A stretch of 64,000 bases of DNA from an uncultured bacterium (lineage in GTDB: Bacteria > Bacillota > Negativicutes > Veillonellales > Veillonellaceae): contig CAJMLW010000008.1 in assembly GCA_905214495.1 (NCBI GenBank), forward strand, positions 7,016-71,015. Reading direction: 5' to 3'. Below are positions 36,812 to 46,957 of this stretch, in pieces; the stretch's first letter is position 1, and each line of letters begins with the position of its first letter. Under the pieces are notes generated by a model. It was not told where the DNA came from and ran no database searches. It saw nothing but the letters and a program-made list of their open reading frames with translations. Made by a program: the position numbers and the translations under genes.

Positions 36812-38083
36812 CTAGTCTCTGAATGTGAATCGTTGTTCACCAATAACAACTTCATCGCCTTCTTGACATCCTTTTTCACGTAATTTATTATCCAATTCCA
36901 TGAAACGCCAAATACGTTGGAATCGGCGTAAGGATTGATCATCGTCAAGATTGGTCATTGCCACAAGTCGTTCGATACGTTTACCCGTAATATAGAAAGC
37001 AGCATCATCACCACGTGTAATAACAAATTCCGTATCTGGTTTTGCTTCATACATAACGGTATCATCAGTGGCTTCAACCTCTGGCTCATAATTTTCTACA
37101 TAATAATACGCTCGTTCCATTAGCTCAGGTAAACCTTCACCCCTCAATGCATTGATTAAGAAAACTTCATAACCTTTGTCTTCAAAATAAGATTTTGTAT
37201 TTGGAATTGTTTCATCATCAAAGACAAGATCTATTTTATTAAGTGCCACAATTTGTTTCTTATTAGCTAATTTTTCTGAGTATTTACGCAACTCGTCATT
37301 AATAGCATCAAAATCTACTTTAGGGTCACGACCTTCCATGCCAGATACATCTAGAACGTGAATTAGAATATTCGTGCGTTCTACATGGCGCAAGAAATTA
37401 TGACCAAGGCCTACACCTTCACTAGCCCCTTCAATAAGACCAGGAATATCAGCTAATACAAAGCTACGATCACCAGGGAGCGTTACAACACCCAATACAG
37501 GAGTTAATGTTGTAAAATGATAAGCCGCCACTTCTGGTTGTGCTTTAGATACTTTGCGTAGAATACTTGATTTACCAACGCTTGGATAGCCAAGCAAGCC
37601 AACATCAGCCAATACCTTTAGCTCTAGTTGTAACCAGCGTTCTTCCCCTGGTTCCCCTTTTTCAGCAAAGGTAGGTGCACGATTAGAGCTAGATAAAAAT
37701 CTCGCATTACCGCGTCCACCGCGACCGCCTTTAGCGATGATAAAGGTATCACCATCGTGAACTAAGTCACAGAATACCTTACCTGATTCTTCGTCCTTAA
37801 CAACGGTGCCTAATGGAACAGGAATAATTAAATCTTCTGCACCGCGACCATGTTTATTGGCGCTTTCACCATTCCCCCCCTTTGGCGCTTTAAATTGGCG
37901 TTTATACCGAAAATCTACAAGAGTATTAATATTTTTATCTGCTTTTAAAATAACATCTGCTCCTTGACCACCATCGCCACCGCTTGGTCCGCCATTAGGA
38001 ACATATTTCTCTCGACGGAAACTAGACATACCGTCTCCGCCATCACCCGCTTTTACAAATACACGAGCGCGATCTATAAACAT
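36812..38083 (-). CDS. obg: Obg GTPase (CgtA)
   Basis: A 423-aa GTPase for 50S maturation and stress control. The glycine-rich Obg fold (residues 1-158) includes GGDGGDGMSSFRREK-type and GGPSGGDGGQGADV sequence. The G domain has GYPSVGKSS (about 165) and ALNKIDL (about 280). The C-terminal OCT domain (about 340-423) is present. Length and order are normal for Firmicutes. Confidence 0.97.
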   Translation of the reverse strand: MFIDRARVFVKAGDGGDGMSSFRREKYVPNGGPSGGDGGQGADVILKADKNINTLVDFRYKRQFKAPKGGNGESANKHGRGAEDLIIPVPLGTVVKDEESGKVFCDLVHDGDTFIIAKGGRGGRGNARFLSSSNRAPTFAEKGEPGEERWLQLELKVLADVGLLGYPSVGKSSILRKVSKAQPEVAAYHFTTLTPVLGVVTLPGDRSFVLADIPGLIEGASEGVGLGHNFLRHVERTNILIHVLDVSGMEGRDPKVDFDAINDELRKYSEKLANKKQIVALNKIDLVFDDETIPNTKSYFEDKGYEVFLINALRGEGLPELMERAYYYVENYEPEVEATDDTVMYEAKPDTEFVITRGDDAAFYITGKRIERLVAMTNLDDDQSLRRFQRIWRFMELDNKLREKGCQEGDEVVIGEQRFTFRD

Positions 38084-38105
38084 AATTACATCCTTTTCTG
38101 CAAAA

Positions 38106-39242
38106 CTATTTTAATAGTTCTATTGCCTTTTGAATTTGAATATCTGACATATCACTAGATGGTGTAGTTCCCTTTGGTAATTCTAGAACTACATCTGGTT
38201 GAATACCAATTCCATCAATAACACGATCGTTAGGAGTATGGTATTTAGCTATAGTCACTTTAATACCTTCATCCTCTAGATTTGGATATACACTTTGAAC
38301 AGTGCCTTTACCATAACTATTAGTGCCAACAATGGTACCTAATTTTCTATCTTGAATAGCGCCAGCAATGATTTCAGATGCACTAGCAGAACCTTTATTA
38401 ATGAGAACTACCATAGGTAATGCAGGATTTTTTCCATCAGATACATAATTTTTGGTTTTTCCATCTCGTGTTGTGAAAGATACTAATGTACCTTCTGGCA
38501 TAATAATGCTAGCAATATCTTGCGCACTATTAAGTAATCCACCAGGGTTATCGCGTAAGTCTAGAACTAATGAAGTCATTCCTTCGGATAGAAGCTGCTC
38601 ATATTGTGTTTTAAAATCACCCGCTGTATGCTCAGCGAATTGACTGATGCGAATATATCCAATGTGGTCTGATAACATCTTACTTTTTACTGTAGGTAAT
38701 ACGATTTCTTCTCTTGTAACGTTAAACGTTAATAATTGATTATCCCGTTCAACCACAATCGTTACATCGCTACCAGCTTCACCACGTATTTTTGAAGCTG
38801 CATCTTCAATCGTCATAGAATTAGTATCTACACCATCAATGGATACGATGTGATCACCGCTTTTGATGCCAGCTTTATAAGCCGGCATATCATCAATCAC
38901 GGATACTGCTTCTAACCCTTTTGAACCATGACCAAGAACCATGCCCACACCTGCATAGGTGCCAGAGGTATGTTCTTTCATAGATTCAAAGTCATCCTTG
39001 TCTAAATAGACACTATGAGGTTCTCCTAAGGAAGCCACCAAACCTTTCAACATACCATCAAACAATGTGGCTTTACTTACAGGTGTCATAAATTTCTGAG
39101 TCGCTATGTAATAGGTTACGACAAATCGTGGTAAACCCATAGCTGATCCAGAAATATACCAAAATACTAACCACAACATAATGATGGACGCAAATATATA
39201 TTTAATTAAGGCTAAACCAATTCTTTTAAAATTATTATTCAT
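38106..39242 (-). CDS. ctpA: S41 family C-terminal processing peptidase
   Basis: A 378-aa protein anchored by an N-terminal transmembrane segment (about residues 9-31), with a PDZ domain (about 85-165, SVIDDMPAYKAGIKSGDHIVSIDG) and an S41 protease domain. The catalytic Ser is in GSASASEIIAGAIQ (about 280) and Lys in NSYGKGTVQ (about 305). Its substrates act in the envelope. It starts 1 nt after the M23 peptidase gene and belongs to the ftsE-ftsX-M23-ctpA series. Confidence 0.94.
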   Translation of the reverse strand: MNNNFKRIGLALIKYIFASIIMLWLVFWYISGSAMGLPRFVVTYYIATQKFMTPVSKATLFDGMLKGLVASLGEPHSVYLDKDDFESMKEHTSGTYAGVGMVLGHGSKGLEAVSVIDDMPAYKAGIKSGDHIVSIDGVDTNSMTIEDAASKIRGEAGSDVTIVVERDNQLLTFNVTREEIVLPTVKSKMLSDHIGYIRISQFAEHTAGDFKTQYEQLLSEGMTSLVLDLRDNPGGLLNSAQDIASIIMPEGTLVSFTTRDGKTKNYVSDGKNPALPMVVLINKGSASASEIIAGAIQDRKLGTIVGTNSYGKGTVQSVYPNLEDEGIKVTIAKYHTPNDRVIDGIGIQPDVVLELPKGTTPSSDMSDIQIQKAIELLK

Positions 39243-39243
39243 T

Positions 39244-40431
39244 CTATAAAAAACCCATAGGATCTACTGGATCCCCGTTTGCACGAACTTCAAAGTGAAC
39301 ATGAGGTCCTGTACTATTGCCAGTACTGCCGGCATAAGAAATAACTTGGCCCTTCGCAACGGATTGACCTTCATCTACAGCGAGCTCAGAGTTATGACCA
39401 TATAGTGTAGAAAGTCCATTACCATGATCGATAACAACAGCATAACCATAGCCGCCCATCCATCCAGACCAAACTACGACGCCACCATCAGCAGCATGAA
39501 CAGGTGTACCTTCATCAACACCAATATCAATACCAGAGTGATAAATTGTAGTCCCCCAAATTGGATGAACACGATAGCCATAAGGGGAAGTGATTTCACC
39601 ACTAACAGGCCAGCCAAGTTGTCCTGTACCTTGTACCCAATTATCTGATGCACCTTGCCCACCAGAGGATTGAGCCGCTGCAGCAGCTGCGGCGGCACGT
39701 GCAGCTTGTCGTTCTTTCAACATAGCACTTACTTGCGCTGAGGAAGCATTAAGTTCTTCAATTGCTTGCATTGCTGTTGCTCTATCATTTTGCGCTTTTT
39801 GAAGAACCACATTGCGTTCTGCTTTTTTCTGCTCAATTTCAGCCTGTTTAGCAAGTGCAGCTTTTTCTAATTCAACCAACTTAGCACGATCTGCTTCGAG
39901 ATTTTGTTTATGGGCCTCAATTTCAGAGCGCTCTTTTTTAATTTCATTAATCAAGGTAATATCAGAATCGATAATTCGTTTTAAAACCTCTAATCGATTA
40001 GCGAAGTCGCTAAAATCTTTAGACCCAATGACTACATCAAGATAACTAAGTCGTCCATTGATATAAATATCACGAACTCGTTTATAAAATACGGATTCTC
40101 GACCTTCTAATCGTTTTTGAGCTTCCGCCAATTGACGTTCATTAAGTGTAATATCATTTTCTACAGCTACACGCTGCTCTTTAATCGTACCTAACTCAGC
40201 AGTCGCTTGACGAAGTTGTTCTTCAATTTGCCGCAACTGTTCAGAAACACTACCAATTACAGTTTCCGCATCTGCTTTTGCAGCATTTTGCTGGTTAACT
40301 TGTTGTTGAATAGAGTCTAATTGATTTGTTAAATCTTCATCTTCAGCCATAATATAGGCTGGTGTCCCGCATAATACCACTCCCGAAAGAAGGGCTGCTA
40401 CGAGACGAGTTTTAAATGTATACTGCCTCAT
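39244..40431 (-). CDS. EnvC-like M23 peptidase with coiled coil
   Basis: A 395-aa exported protein: signal peptide (residues 1 to about 29, ending near AYIMA), a long coiled coil (about 32-250), an Ala/Gln-rich linker and a C-terminal M23 domain (about 275-395). The zinc ligands are intact in HSGIDIG (HxxxD) and GPHVHFEV (HxH). Proteins of this shape (EnvC, PcsB) are controlled by FtsEX. Because M23 ligands are kept, it may cleave peptidoglycan itself rather than only activate amidases. It is 10 nt downstream of ftsX. Confidence 0.93.
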   Translation of the reverse strand: MRQYTFKTRLVAALLSGVVLCGTPAYIMAEDEDLTNQLDSIQQQVNQQNAAKADAETVIGSVSEQLRQIEEQLRQATAELGTIKEQRVAVENDITLNERQLAEAQKRLEGRESVFYKRVRDIYINGRLSYLDVVIGSKDFSDFANRLEVLKRIIDSDITLINEIKKERSEIEAHKQNLEADRAKLVELEKAALAKQAEIEQKKAERNVVLQKAQNDRATAMQAIEELNASSAQVSAMLKERQAARAAAAAAAAQSSGGQGASDNWVQGTGQLGWPVSGEITSPYGYRVHPIWGTTIYHSGIDIGVDEGTPVHAADGGVVVWSGWMGGYGYAVVIDHGNGLSTLYGHNSELAVDEGQSVAKGQVISYAGSTGNSTGPHVHFEVRANGDPVDPMGFL

Positions 40432-40441
40432 AATCCCTCTA

Positions 40442-41329
40442 CTATACTTTCATATATTGTTTCAATGAAATGGTACTACCAATAATGCCTACAACAATCC
40501 CACCACCAATTAAGCATGCTACTAATTGATAGAAGAATGGGAACATAGGAACTAATGGGAAGAATGCAAGTGAATCAGATACTTCTATGGTAATAAAATG
40601 ATAGAACTCACCCACGCATAATACAGCAATAATGGACCCGATAAAGCCTAACATCATGCCTTCGATAACAAATGGCCAACGAATAAAGCTATTAGTAGCA
40701 CCTACATATTTCATAATCGCAATCTCTTTGCGACGAGCAAATACAGTTAAACGAATAGTGTTAGAAATGATAAACAATGTAGCTGCTGCTAAGAAACCGA
40801 TGAGTACAATACCACCAATTCGGATAATTTGTGTAACTCGGAACAATTCCTCAATGATATCTTGACCATAATGTGTACTTTCTACGCCTTGGAATGTAGT
40901 TACTAATTTAGCTGTAGATTTAACATCTTCAGGATTTTCAAAGGTAAGAACATAAGAGTTTGGCAATGGATTTACACCACCTAAGGCGTTCACCAATTGT
41001 TGTTGATCCCCCAAGCGCTCCTTAAATTCTTTCATAGCTTGTTCTTTATTAACAAATTCTAAGTGTTTTAGATTTGGAATTGCTTTCACTTGCTTACCAA
41101 CAGCCATAATTTGCTCTGTAGTAAGACCATCTTTCAAATACACACTTAACTGCACTTGATTCTCTAAGCTCGATGCCATGTTATTAAGATTGATAACGCC
41201 ACAGAGAAATACACCAAGCATAAATAAAGATAATGCTACAGTGGAAATAGACGCTAATGTCATAAGGCCATTGCGTTTCATGGACTTTAAGGCTTCCTTA
41301 AAGAAATATTTCATTGTTCTAGGCTTCAT
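40442..41329 (-). CDS. ftsX: Cell division protein FtsX
   Basis: A 295-aa protein with four transmembrane segments (about 20-45, 170-195, 220-245, 265-290) and a large extracellular loop between the first two, the FtsX layout. KEALKSMKRNGLMTLASI at the N-terminus is typical. The ATG at 41329 follows GAGGGGTG; it overlaps ftsE by 11 nt. With FtsE it forms an ABC-like complex that switches on peptidoglycan hydrolases at the division site. Confidence 0.95.
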   Translation of the reverse strand: MKPRTMKYFFKEALKSMKRNGLMTLASISTVALSLFMLGVFLCGVINLNNMASSLENQVQLSVYLKDGLTTEQIMAVGKQVKAIPNLKHLEFVNKEQAMKEFKERLGDQQQLVNALGGVNPLPNSYVLTFENPEDVKSTAKLVTTFQGVESTHYGQDIIEELFRVTQIIRIGGIVLIGFLAAATLFIISNTIRLTVFARRKEIAIMKYVGATNSFIRWPFVIEGMMLGFIGSIIAVLCVGEFYHFITIEVSDSLAFFPLVPMFPFFYQLVACLIGGGIVVGIIGSTISLKQYMKV

Positions 41330-42005
41330 TAAATTCTGCACCCCTCATATTATCACTAAGAACACGACCATCTTTTAATTCGATAACTCGCTTATTTAAA
41401 TAGGTAACAATATCCATATTATGGGTAACCATAATTACAGTAGTGCCAAAATTATTGATATGCTTGAACAAATCTACAATGTCTTTACTCGTATTAGGAT
41501 CAAGATTGCCAGTTGGTTCGTCTGCAATTAATACAGATGGACGATTGACGATAGCCCGTGCAATCGCTACACGTTGCTGTTCACCACCAGATAAATCCTC
41601 TGGTAAATCATTCGCCTTATCAGATAAGCCAACTAATTCAAGAACGTGAGCTACCTTCTCTTTAATTACCTTAGGTTTCTCCTCGATAACCTCTAAAGCA
41701 AAAGCAATATTTTCAGCTACGCTTTTGTTAGGTAATAGTCGGAAATCTTGAAATACTACGCCTAATTTACGTCTCAATTTTGGTATTTTACTACGTTTCA
41801 ATTTTGTAACATCAAATTCATCGACTATAACAAATCCAGAATCTGGTGTAACTTCATGAGTTAATAATTTAAACAACGTAGATTTACCAGCCCCACTATG
41901 ACCACAAATCAATACAAACTCACCATCATTAATGGTGATGCACACATTATCAAGTGCAGTAGATCCGTTTTCATATACTTTACTAACATTCTTAAATTCT
42001 ATCAT
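41319..42005 (-). CDS. ftsE: Cell division ATP-binding protein FtsE
   Basis: A 228-aa ABC ATPase: Walker [10 protein letters not shown] (about residue 35), signature [14 protein letters not shown] (about 139) and Walker [13 protein letters not shown] (about 159). [15 protein letters not shown] near the start is typical of FtsE. It overlaps ftsX. The pair powers and positions the M23 hydrolase encoded next. Confidence 0.97.
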   Translation of the reverse strand: MIEFKNVSKVYENGSTALDNVCITINDGEFVLICGHSGAGKSTLFKLLTHEVTPDSGFVIVDEFDVTKLKRSKIPKLRRKLGVVFQDFRLLPNKSVAENIAFALEVIEEKPKVIKEKVAHVLELVGLSDKANDLPEDLSGGEQQRVAIARAIVNRPSVLIADEPTGNLDPNTSKDIVDLFKHINNFGTTVIMVTHNMDIVTYLNKRVIELKDGRVLSDNMRGAEFNEA

Positions 42006-42016
42006 TGGTTCCCCTT

Positions 42017-42949
42017 TTATTTACGTGTCACCACTTTTTTAACTGCTTTTACAATATCTTCAGCTGTTAACCCATATTTCGCCATCAATTCTTTTGGTGT
42101 ACCACTCTCCCCAAATGTATCTTGAACACCAACGAATTCCATAGGAACAGGTTTATGTGCAACAACAACTTCAGATACAGCAGAACCTAAACCGCCTAAA
42201 ATATTATGTTCTTCAGCAGTCACAATAGCACCTGTTTCTTCAGCGGCTTTAATGATCGCATTAGCATCGATAGGTTTAATAGATGCCATATTAATAACGC
42301 GAGCAGAAATTTGTTCACCTTCTAGTTGTTTAGCTGCTTCAACTGCAGGGCCTACTAAAGCACCACAAGCGATAATTGTCACATCAGAACCATCTTTTAA
42401 TTGATTGGATTTACCAGGTGTGAAAGTATATCCTTCTGCTGTTACATCATCAACACCAGCACGACCGAGACGTACATAAACTGGACCATTATAATCAGCT
42501 GCCCATTGAATGACAGATTCTGTTTCTTTTTCATCTGCTGGCACAATAACAGTCATGTTTGGTAAAACACGCATACATGCGATATCTTCTAAACTTTGAT
42601 GAGTTGCACCATCTTCACCTACAGTAATACCTGCATGTGTAGCACATACTTTCACATTAAGTTTTGGATAGCATATAGCATTACGGATTTGTTCAAATGC
42701 ACGACCAGTTGCAAACATAGCAAAGGAAGATACAAATGGAATCTTACCTGCTGCAGCTAAACCGGCACCTACAGAGATTAGATTTTGTTCAGCAATACCT
42801 ACATTAAAGAAACGTTCTGGACACTCTTTCTTAAATGTATCAGTCTTAGTAGATTTTGATAAATCAGCATCAAGAACAATAATATTAGAATTTTCTTTAC
42901 CAATTTTTGCTAGCGCATTACCATACGCTTCACGTGTTGCTTTACCCAT
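42017..42949 (-). CDS. Transketolase, C-terminal subunit
   Basis: A 310-aa protein equal to the pyrimidine-binding and C-terminal domains of transketolase. FVSSFAMFATGRAFEQIRNAI and THAGITVGEDGATHQSLED carry the thiamine-diphosphate glutamate region. It overlaps the N-terminal subunit gene by 1 nt, so both halves are made together. Split transketolases are widespread in Firmicutes and other anaerobes, and this is not a broken gene. Confidence 0.95.
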   Translation of the reverse strand: MGKATREAYGNALAKIGKENSNIIVLDADLSKSTKTDTFKKECPERFFNVGIAEQNLISVGAGLAAAGKIPFVSSFAMFATGRAFEQIRNAICYPKLNVKVCATHAGITVGEDGATHQSLEDIACMRVLPNMTVIVPADEKETESVIQWAADYNGPVYVRLGRAGVDDVTAEGYTFTPGKSNQLKDGSDVTIIACGALVGPAVEAAKQLEGEQISARVINMASIKPIDANAIIKAAEETGAIVTAEEHNILGGLGSAVSEVVVAHKPVPMEFVGVQDTFGESGTPKELMAKYGLTAEDIVKAVKKVVTRK

Positions 42950-43785
42950 TATTGTACCCCCATGATTTCATTTACGAATGTCACACCTTGTTCTTCACTA
43001 GGTGCCTTACCATGCCAACCAGCTTGACCTTCCATTTCTGCAACACCTTTACCTTTTACAGTATGCATTACAATACATGTAGGGCCATCTGTGAAAGCTT
43101 TCGCCTCTTCAATGGCTTGATGTAATTCGTCAATATTGTGACCATTTACTTCAATAACATTCCATTTGAAAGCTTTAAATTTATCTGGAATTGGCAATGG
43201 GGACATAACTTTTTCAATATCACCATCAATTTGTAGACCATTGTAATCTACAAAGGCAGTCAAATTATTTAATTTATAATGACCTGCAAACATAGCGGCT
43301 TCCCATACTTGACCTTCTTCAAGTTCTCCATCACCGAGAATAGAATATACACGATAATCAGCATTATCGATTTTACCTGCCAATGCCATACCACAAGCTG
43401 CAGAAATTCCTTGGCCCAAAGAACCTGTAGACATATCTACACCAGGTGTATGCTTCATGTCAGGATGACCTTGTAGGAAATGATTAATTTTACGCAAATT
43501 GATTAATTCGGATTTAGGAAAATATCCCTTTTCAGCAAGTGTCGCATACAATGCTGGCGCTGCATGACCTTTTGATAACACAAAACGATCGCGATCTTGC
43601 TTTTTAGGATTACTTGGGTCTACATTCATTTCTACAAAATATAAAAGAGACATTACATCAGCAATAGATAAAGAGCCACCTGGATGTCCAGATTTAGCTG
43701 CTGTAACGGACTGTACAATGCTTACGCGAATCGCTTTTGCTTTCTCTTGTACTAATTGTTTTTGATCTTGACTCAATGTAGCCAT
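42949..43785 (-). CDS. Transketolase, N-terminal subunit
   Basis: A 278-aa protein equal to the thiamine-diphosphate (PP) domain. AAKSGHPGGSLSIADVM near residue 30, VLSKGHAAPALYA (about 67), and the cofactor motif GDGELEEGQVWEAAMFAGHY (about 147) are diagnostic. It precedes the C-terminal subunit and together they run the non-oxidative pentose phosphate pathway. The genes lie between csaB and ftsE. Confidence 0.96.
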   Translation of the reverse strand: MATLSQDQKQLVQEKAKAIRVSIVQSVTAAKSGHPGGSLSIADVMSLLYFVEMNVDPSNPKKQDRDRFVLSKGHAAPALYATLAEKGYFPKSELINLRKINHFLQGHPDMKHTPGVDMSTGSLGQGISAACGMALAGKIDNADYRVYSILGDGELEEGQVWEAAMFAGHYKLNNLTAFVDYNGLQIDGDIEKVMSPLPIPDKFKAFKWNVIEVNGHNIDELHQAIEEAKAFTDGPTCIVMHTVKGKGVAEMEGQAGWHGKAPSEEQGVTFVNEIMGVQ

Positions 43786-43821
43786 AAAGACCTCACTTTC
43801 TGGATAATCTCCAATTTATAT

Positions 43822-44916
43822 TTAATACTCTTCTAAAAGTGAAATAGCAAATTCTGCATTTCGTTTAGATACCTTACGCAATGTTTGAATGCGATTGAAT
43901 GAATGTTGATAGGACTCTGTAGATTGTAAAAGTTCTACACATCGATCATATAGAACATTAGAATCTAATTCTCTCATAGTACCAATTGGTTCTTGTTCAA
44001 TCATATGTAAAAAACTTGTAATTTTAGGGTCATAGGAAATACCAATAACTGGTTTTCCCATTAAGGAACTAAATACAAGTGCATGCAGGCGTATGCCAAT
44101 CATTAGATCTACATTGCCAGATAAGGATAGTTGCTCTTCTGTGGTAAAAGGTCCTTCTAATACGATTGGTTTCACCATCATCAATGAAGCTATAATCTTT
44201 GCTTCTTTCGTATCATCAGGATGAGACATAGGTATGAATACTATTTCAGCATCTTGCTCTAAACTTAACCTGTTCAATACATCTGCTAAACTCTGTCTAT
44301 ACGCTGTATCATCCTTCCAACTACGCACAGCAATGCCGATGCGTTTCCTACCACCTTCAATAGGAGCACAATTATATTTGGTTAAAATATTAGCACCGAT
44401 ACTAGGATTGGCCTTATGCATAGCTAATACAGCATCCGCCGTAACCTCAACATCGTAAATTCCTAGAGCATTCAACTCATCTTTCGAAATGGAATCACGA
44501 ACTGTAATTCCATCTACATATTTCAACATAAATTTAACAGCTCGTTTTGTAGATTTACGATATAAAGGGCCAATACCTTGAGAGTACAACATAACAGGTT
44601 TTCCTAGTAATTTTGCAAGCCCCATAATACTTAGATAATAATAAGTATTTCGAATACTTGTAGCATCCTGTAATAAACTACCTCCACCACTAATCACTAA
44701 ATCAGCATTACGTATAGCATTCAAAATACTAAAGGCAGCAAATGTTCCAACAGCCTTAATATTATGTTTTCTACTAGTCTCTTGAGGATTGCCAGAGATA
44801 ACCGTAATATGTGAATCGTCTTCTACATCACGAATAGCGTCAATAATGGCACAAAGCATAGCTTCATCACCAGCATTACCAAAGCCATAGTAACCGGAAA
44901 TAACGATATTACTCAT
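43822..44916 (-). CDS. csaB: Polysaccharide pyruvyl transferase CsaB
   Basis: A 364-aa protein of the pyruvyl-transferase family. The N-terminus ISGYYGFGNAGDEAMLCAII, then VISGGGSLLQDATS (about 75), and LMIGIRLHALVFSSLMGKPVIGISYDPKI (about 265; quoted in part) match CsaB. In Bacillus, CsaB adds pyruvate to the cell-wall polymer that binds SLH domains. The ATG at 44916 follows GGGAGGA; it overlaps the DUF5693 gene by 8 nt. Specific substrate here is unknown. Confidence 0.92.
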   Translation of the reverse strand: MSNIVISGYYGFGNAGDEAMLCAIIDAIRDVEDDSHITVISGNPQETSRKHNIKAVGTFAAFSILNAIRNADLVISGGGSLLQDATSIRNTYYYLSIMGLAKLLGKPVMLYSQGIGPLYRKSTKRAVKFMLKYVDGITVRDSISKDELNALGIYDVEVTADAVLAMHKANPSIGANILTKYNCAPIEGGRKRIGIAVRSWKDDTAYRQSLADVLNRLSLEQDAEIVFIPMSHPDDTKEAKIIASLMMVKPIVLEGPFTTEEQLSLSGNVDLMIGIRLHALVFSSLMGKPVIGISYDPKITSFLHMIEQEPIGTMRELDSNVLYDRCVELLQSTESYQHSFNRIQTLRKVSKRNAEFAISLLEEY

Positions 44917-46945
44917 GACTGTCCTCCCGATGCATAGCCCATTGCGAGATGTAAATAAGGAAACGAACTGCAAGAATAAGAACAATACCTATAGCACAAC
45001 CAAGCAACAGACCATCATACCCACGCATAATAGACATGAAGACAGGTGTTCTAATATGACAGAATGTTTCAACCATAGATGCTACACCGATAACGCCAGC
45101 TATAGTTAATACAAAATGAATAACCATAGGCCATTTACGTAAGAATGCAAATGTTGCGAGCATTAACAATGGATGACCTATCATAAATTCCTTTTCTCTT
45201 GGTCTAGCATATAGTGTATTCTCTAGGAATCTCCGCAATACGAGTTCAAATGTTGGAACAGGCACACCTGCCGTATGACCACTACGGCCTACAAATACCC
45301 AAGCCGCAGCACCTATAGCAGCAAACACAAAGAACACATACATTTTTACATCTGTAGTTATAAATTCTTTGATGAATTGTTTGGCTTCTGTGCCAGAGTT
45401 AATCATGCGACCTTTCCATAATGGAAAGCGTTGTAGATATGCGATCATAACAAGGATGATTGGTAATACGAAGGTAAGTTTTACACCTCTAAAGATTTCA
45501 AATTCCATAAAGAATTTTGTATTACCTAATAATGCCGCAATATACATGCCACCAATAGCGGCAAATAATATAGCTATTACGAGATAGAGTAATGCGAGTA
45601 GCGTAGATTTCCATACACCTATAGGGCGTGTACCATCTAATCTGCGCCATTCTTCCATAAGAATCACCAATGCTCCAACAGGTGCCATAATAGCTGCAGA
45701 TAAAGCCCAAATTTGAATTAATAATGTACCGCTAGTTACAATAAAACCAACAATGGATAGTAATGATAGTGCAAAAAATAGAACTAATTGTTTGTGTTGT
45801 GACATAGCTATAAACATTTGTCCCACATACACAAATAAGGCAATACTACCAATCATTGTTAGAACAACTAATAAAGGATTAGGTGTATAGTCAGGATAAA
45901 TATCTGCTGGCCCAAATTCATAGCCCTTGGCACTCAATTTATCTGTTGCACTATGTACATAGTTAATCGTTGTTTGTAACACAGTTTCATTATTTTGCCC
46001 TACTTCATACATAGGGAATAAATTAAAACGAATGTTACGCTCAATATCGCTAATATAGAATCGTTGAGCCGCTTCTTCCGGAGTAATCTTCTTTAACTCA
46101 TCTTTAGAAATTGTGTAAACACGACCTACACTGTAATTCTTCTTAGCCGCCATATCTAAGAATCCTAACTGAGGCTCATATTGCAACTGATTAACCGCTT
46201 CAATACCAACCAATGGAATATGAAGATTATTCATAGCCTCTAAGGTTTCATCAATATGATCTGGTGCACCTAATGCCTCTTTACCAGCAAATATAATGCC
46301 TGTTACATGAGGTACCCCATCTAGACGATTAAATACATATTTAATGTCATCAGACGTAACATTACGATAATTAGTAGGTCGAACGATTACATTGAAGCCA
46401 CGATTAGCCACTTCCATAGCTTGAATACGAGAAATACCAAGATTCATCTTAGCATAACTATCAGCCGTTGCCCCTTGTAATTCTAATACTGGACCAATAC
46501 TCGTGTTAAGTTCTTTAACCTTTTCTTTACTAATACGATGATATAAATCTTCACGAATTTCTTTATAATAACCTTCTTTACCAGGAATAAGTGCAACATA
46601 AGTAGCGCCTGGTTTGATAGAACCACCATTGATACGAACATTGGACATATCTTGTGATGAAAGTAATTTAATTTCACCCGCGTCATTTGCCTTTTCTAAT
46701 GTTCTATCATAAATAGCAAATGCCGTTATTCCCGCCTCTTTCAGTGCATCAAAAGCATCTTTTTGACTACGTTTTTCAAAGGCATTAGCTCGAAGTACAG
46801 CATCATAATCTACTATATTCTCAATATGATTTTGTGCCTTTTCAATTGTATTGCGCTCCATTACTAAATAGAGTGCTGAAATAAGTCCTACTATGATACA
46901 TAGTATAAGAACTAATGAGTGCTTAGTTTTATTAACAGTATGCAC
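44909..46945 (-). CDS. DUF5693 family membrane protein
   Basis: A 678-aa protein. One N-terminal membrane segment (about residues 9-29) is followed by an extracytoplasmic domain of about 330 residues and then eight or nine membrane segments (about 350-670). I identify it as DUF5693 from its architecture and place upstream of csaB, with which it overlaps; this association recurs in other bacteria as I recall it. Function is unknown. Linkage suggests export or modification of the polymer that CsaB pyruvylates. Confidence 0.8.
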   Translation of the reverse strand: MHTVNKTKHSLVLILCIIVGLISALYLVMERNTIEKAQNHIENIVDYDAVLRANAFEKRSQKDAFDALKEAGITAFAIYDRTLEKANDAGEIKLLSSQDMSNVRINGGSIKPGATYVALIPGKEGYYKEIREDLYHRISKEKVKELNTSIGPVLELQGATADSYAKMNLGISRIQAMEVANRGFNVIVRPTNYRNVTSDDIKYVFNRLDGVPHVTGIIFAGKEALGAPDHIDETLEAMNNLHIPLVGIEAVNQLQYEPQLGFLDMAAKKNYSVGRVYTISKDELKKITPEEAAQRFYISDIERNIRFNLFPMYEVGQNNETVLQTTINYVHSATDKLSAKGYEFGPADIYPDYTPNPLLVVLTMIGSIALFVYVGQMFIAMSQHKQLVLFFALSLLSIVGFIVTSGTLLIQIWALSAAIMAPVGALVILMEEWRRLDGTRPIGVWKSTLLALLYLVIAILFAAIGGMYIAALLGNTKFFMEFEIFRGVKLTFVLPIILVMIAYLQRFPLWKGRMINSGTEAKQFIKEFITTDVKMYVFFVFAAIGAAAWVFVGRSGHTAGVPVPTFELVLRRFLENTLYARPREKEFMIGHPLLMLATFAFLRKWPMVIHFVLTIAGVIGVASMVETFCHIRTPVFMSIMRGYDGLLLGCAIGIVLILAVRFLIYISQWAMHREDSHE

Positions 46946-46957
46946 GATATTTCCTTT

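Noticed and set aside
42017..43785. Transketolase broken by a frameshift
   Set aside because: Two-subunit transketolases are a normal form; each half has its own start and the 1-nt overlap is typical of coupling.
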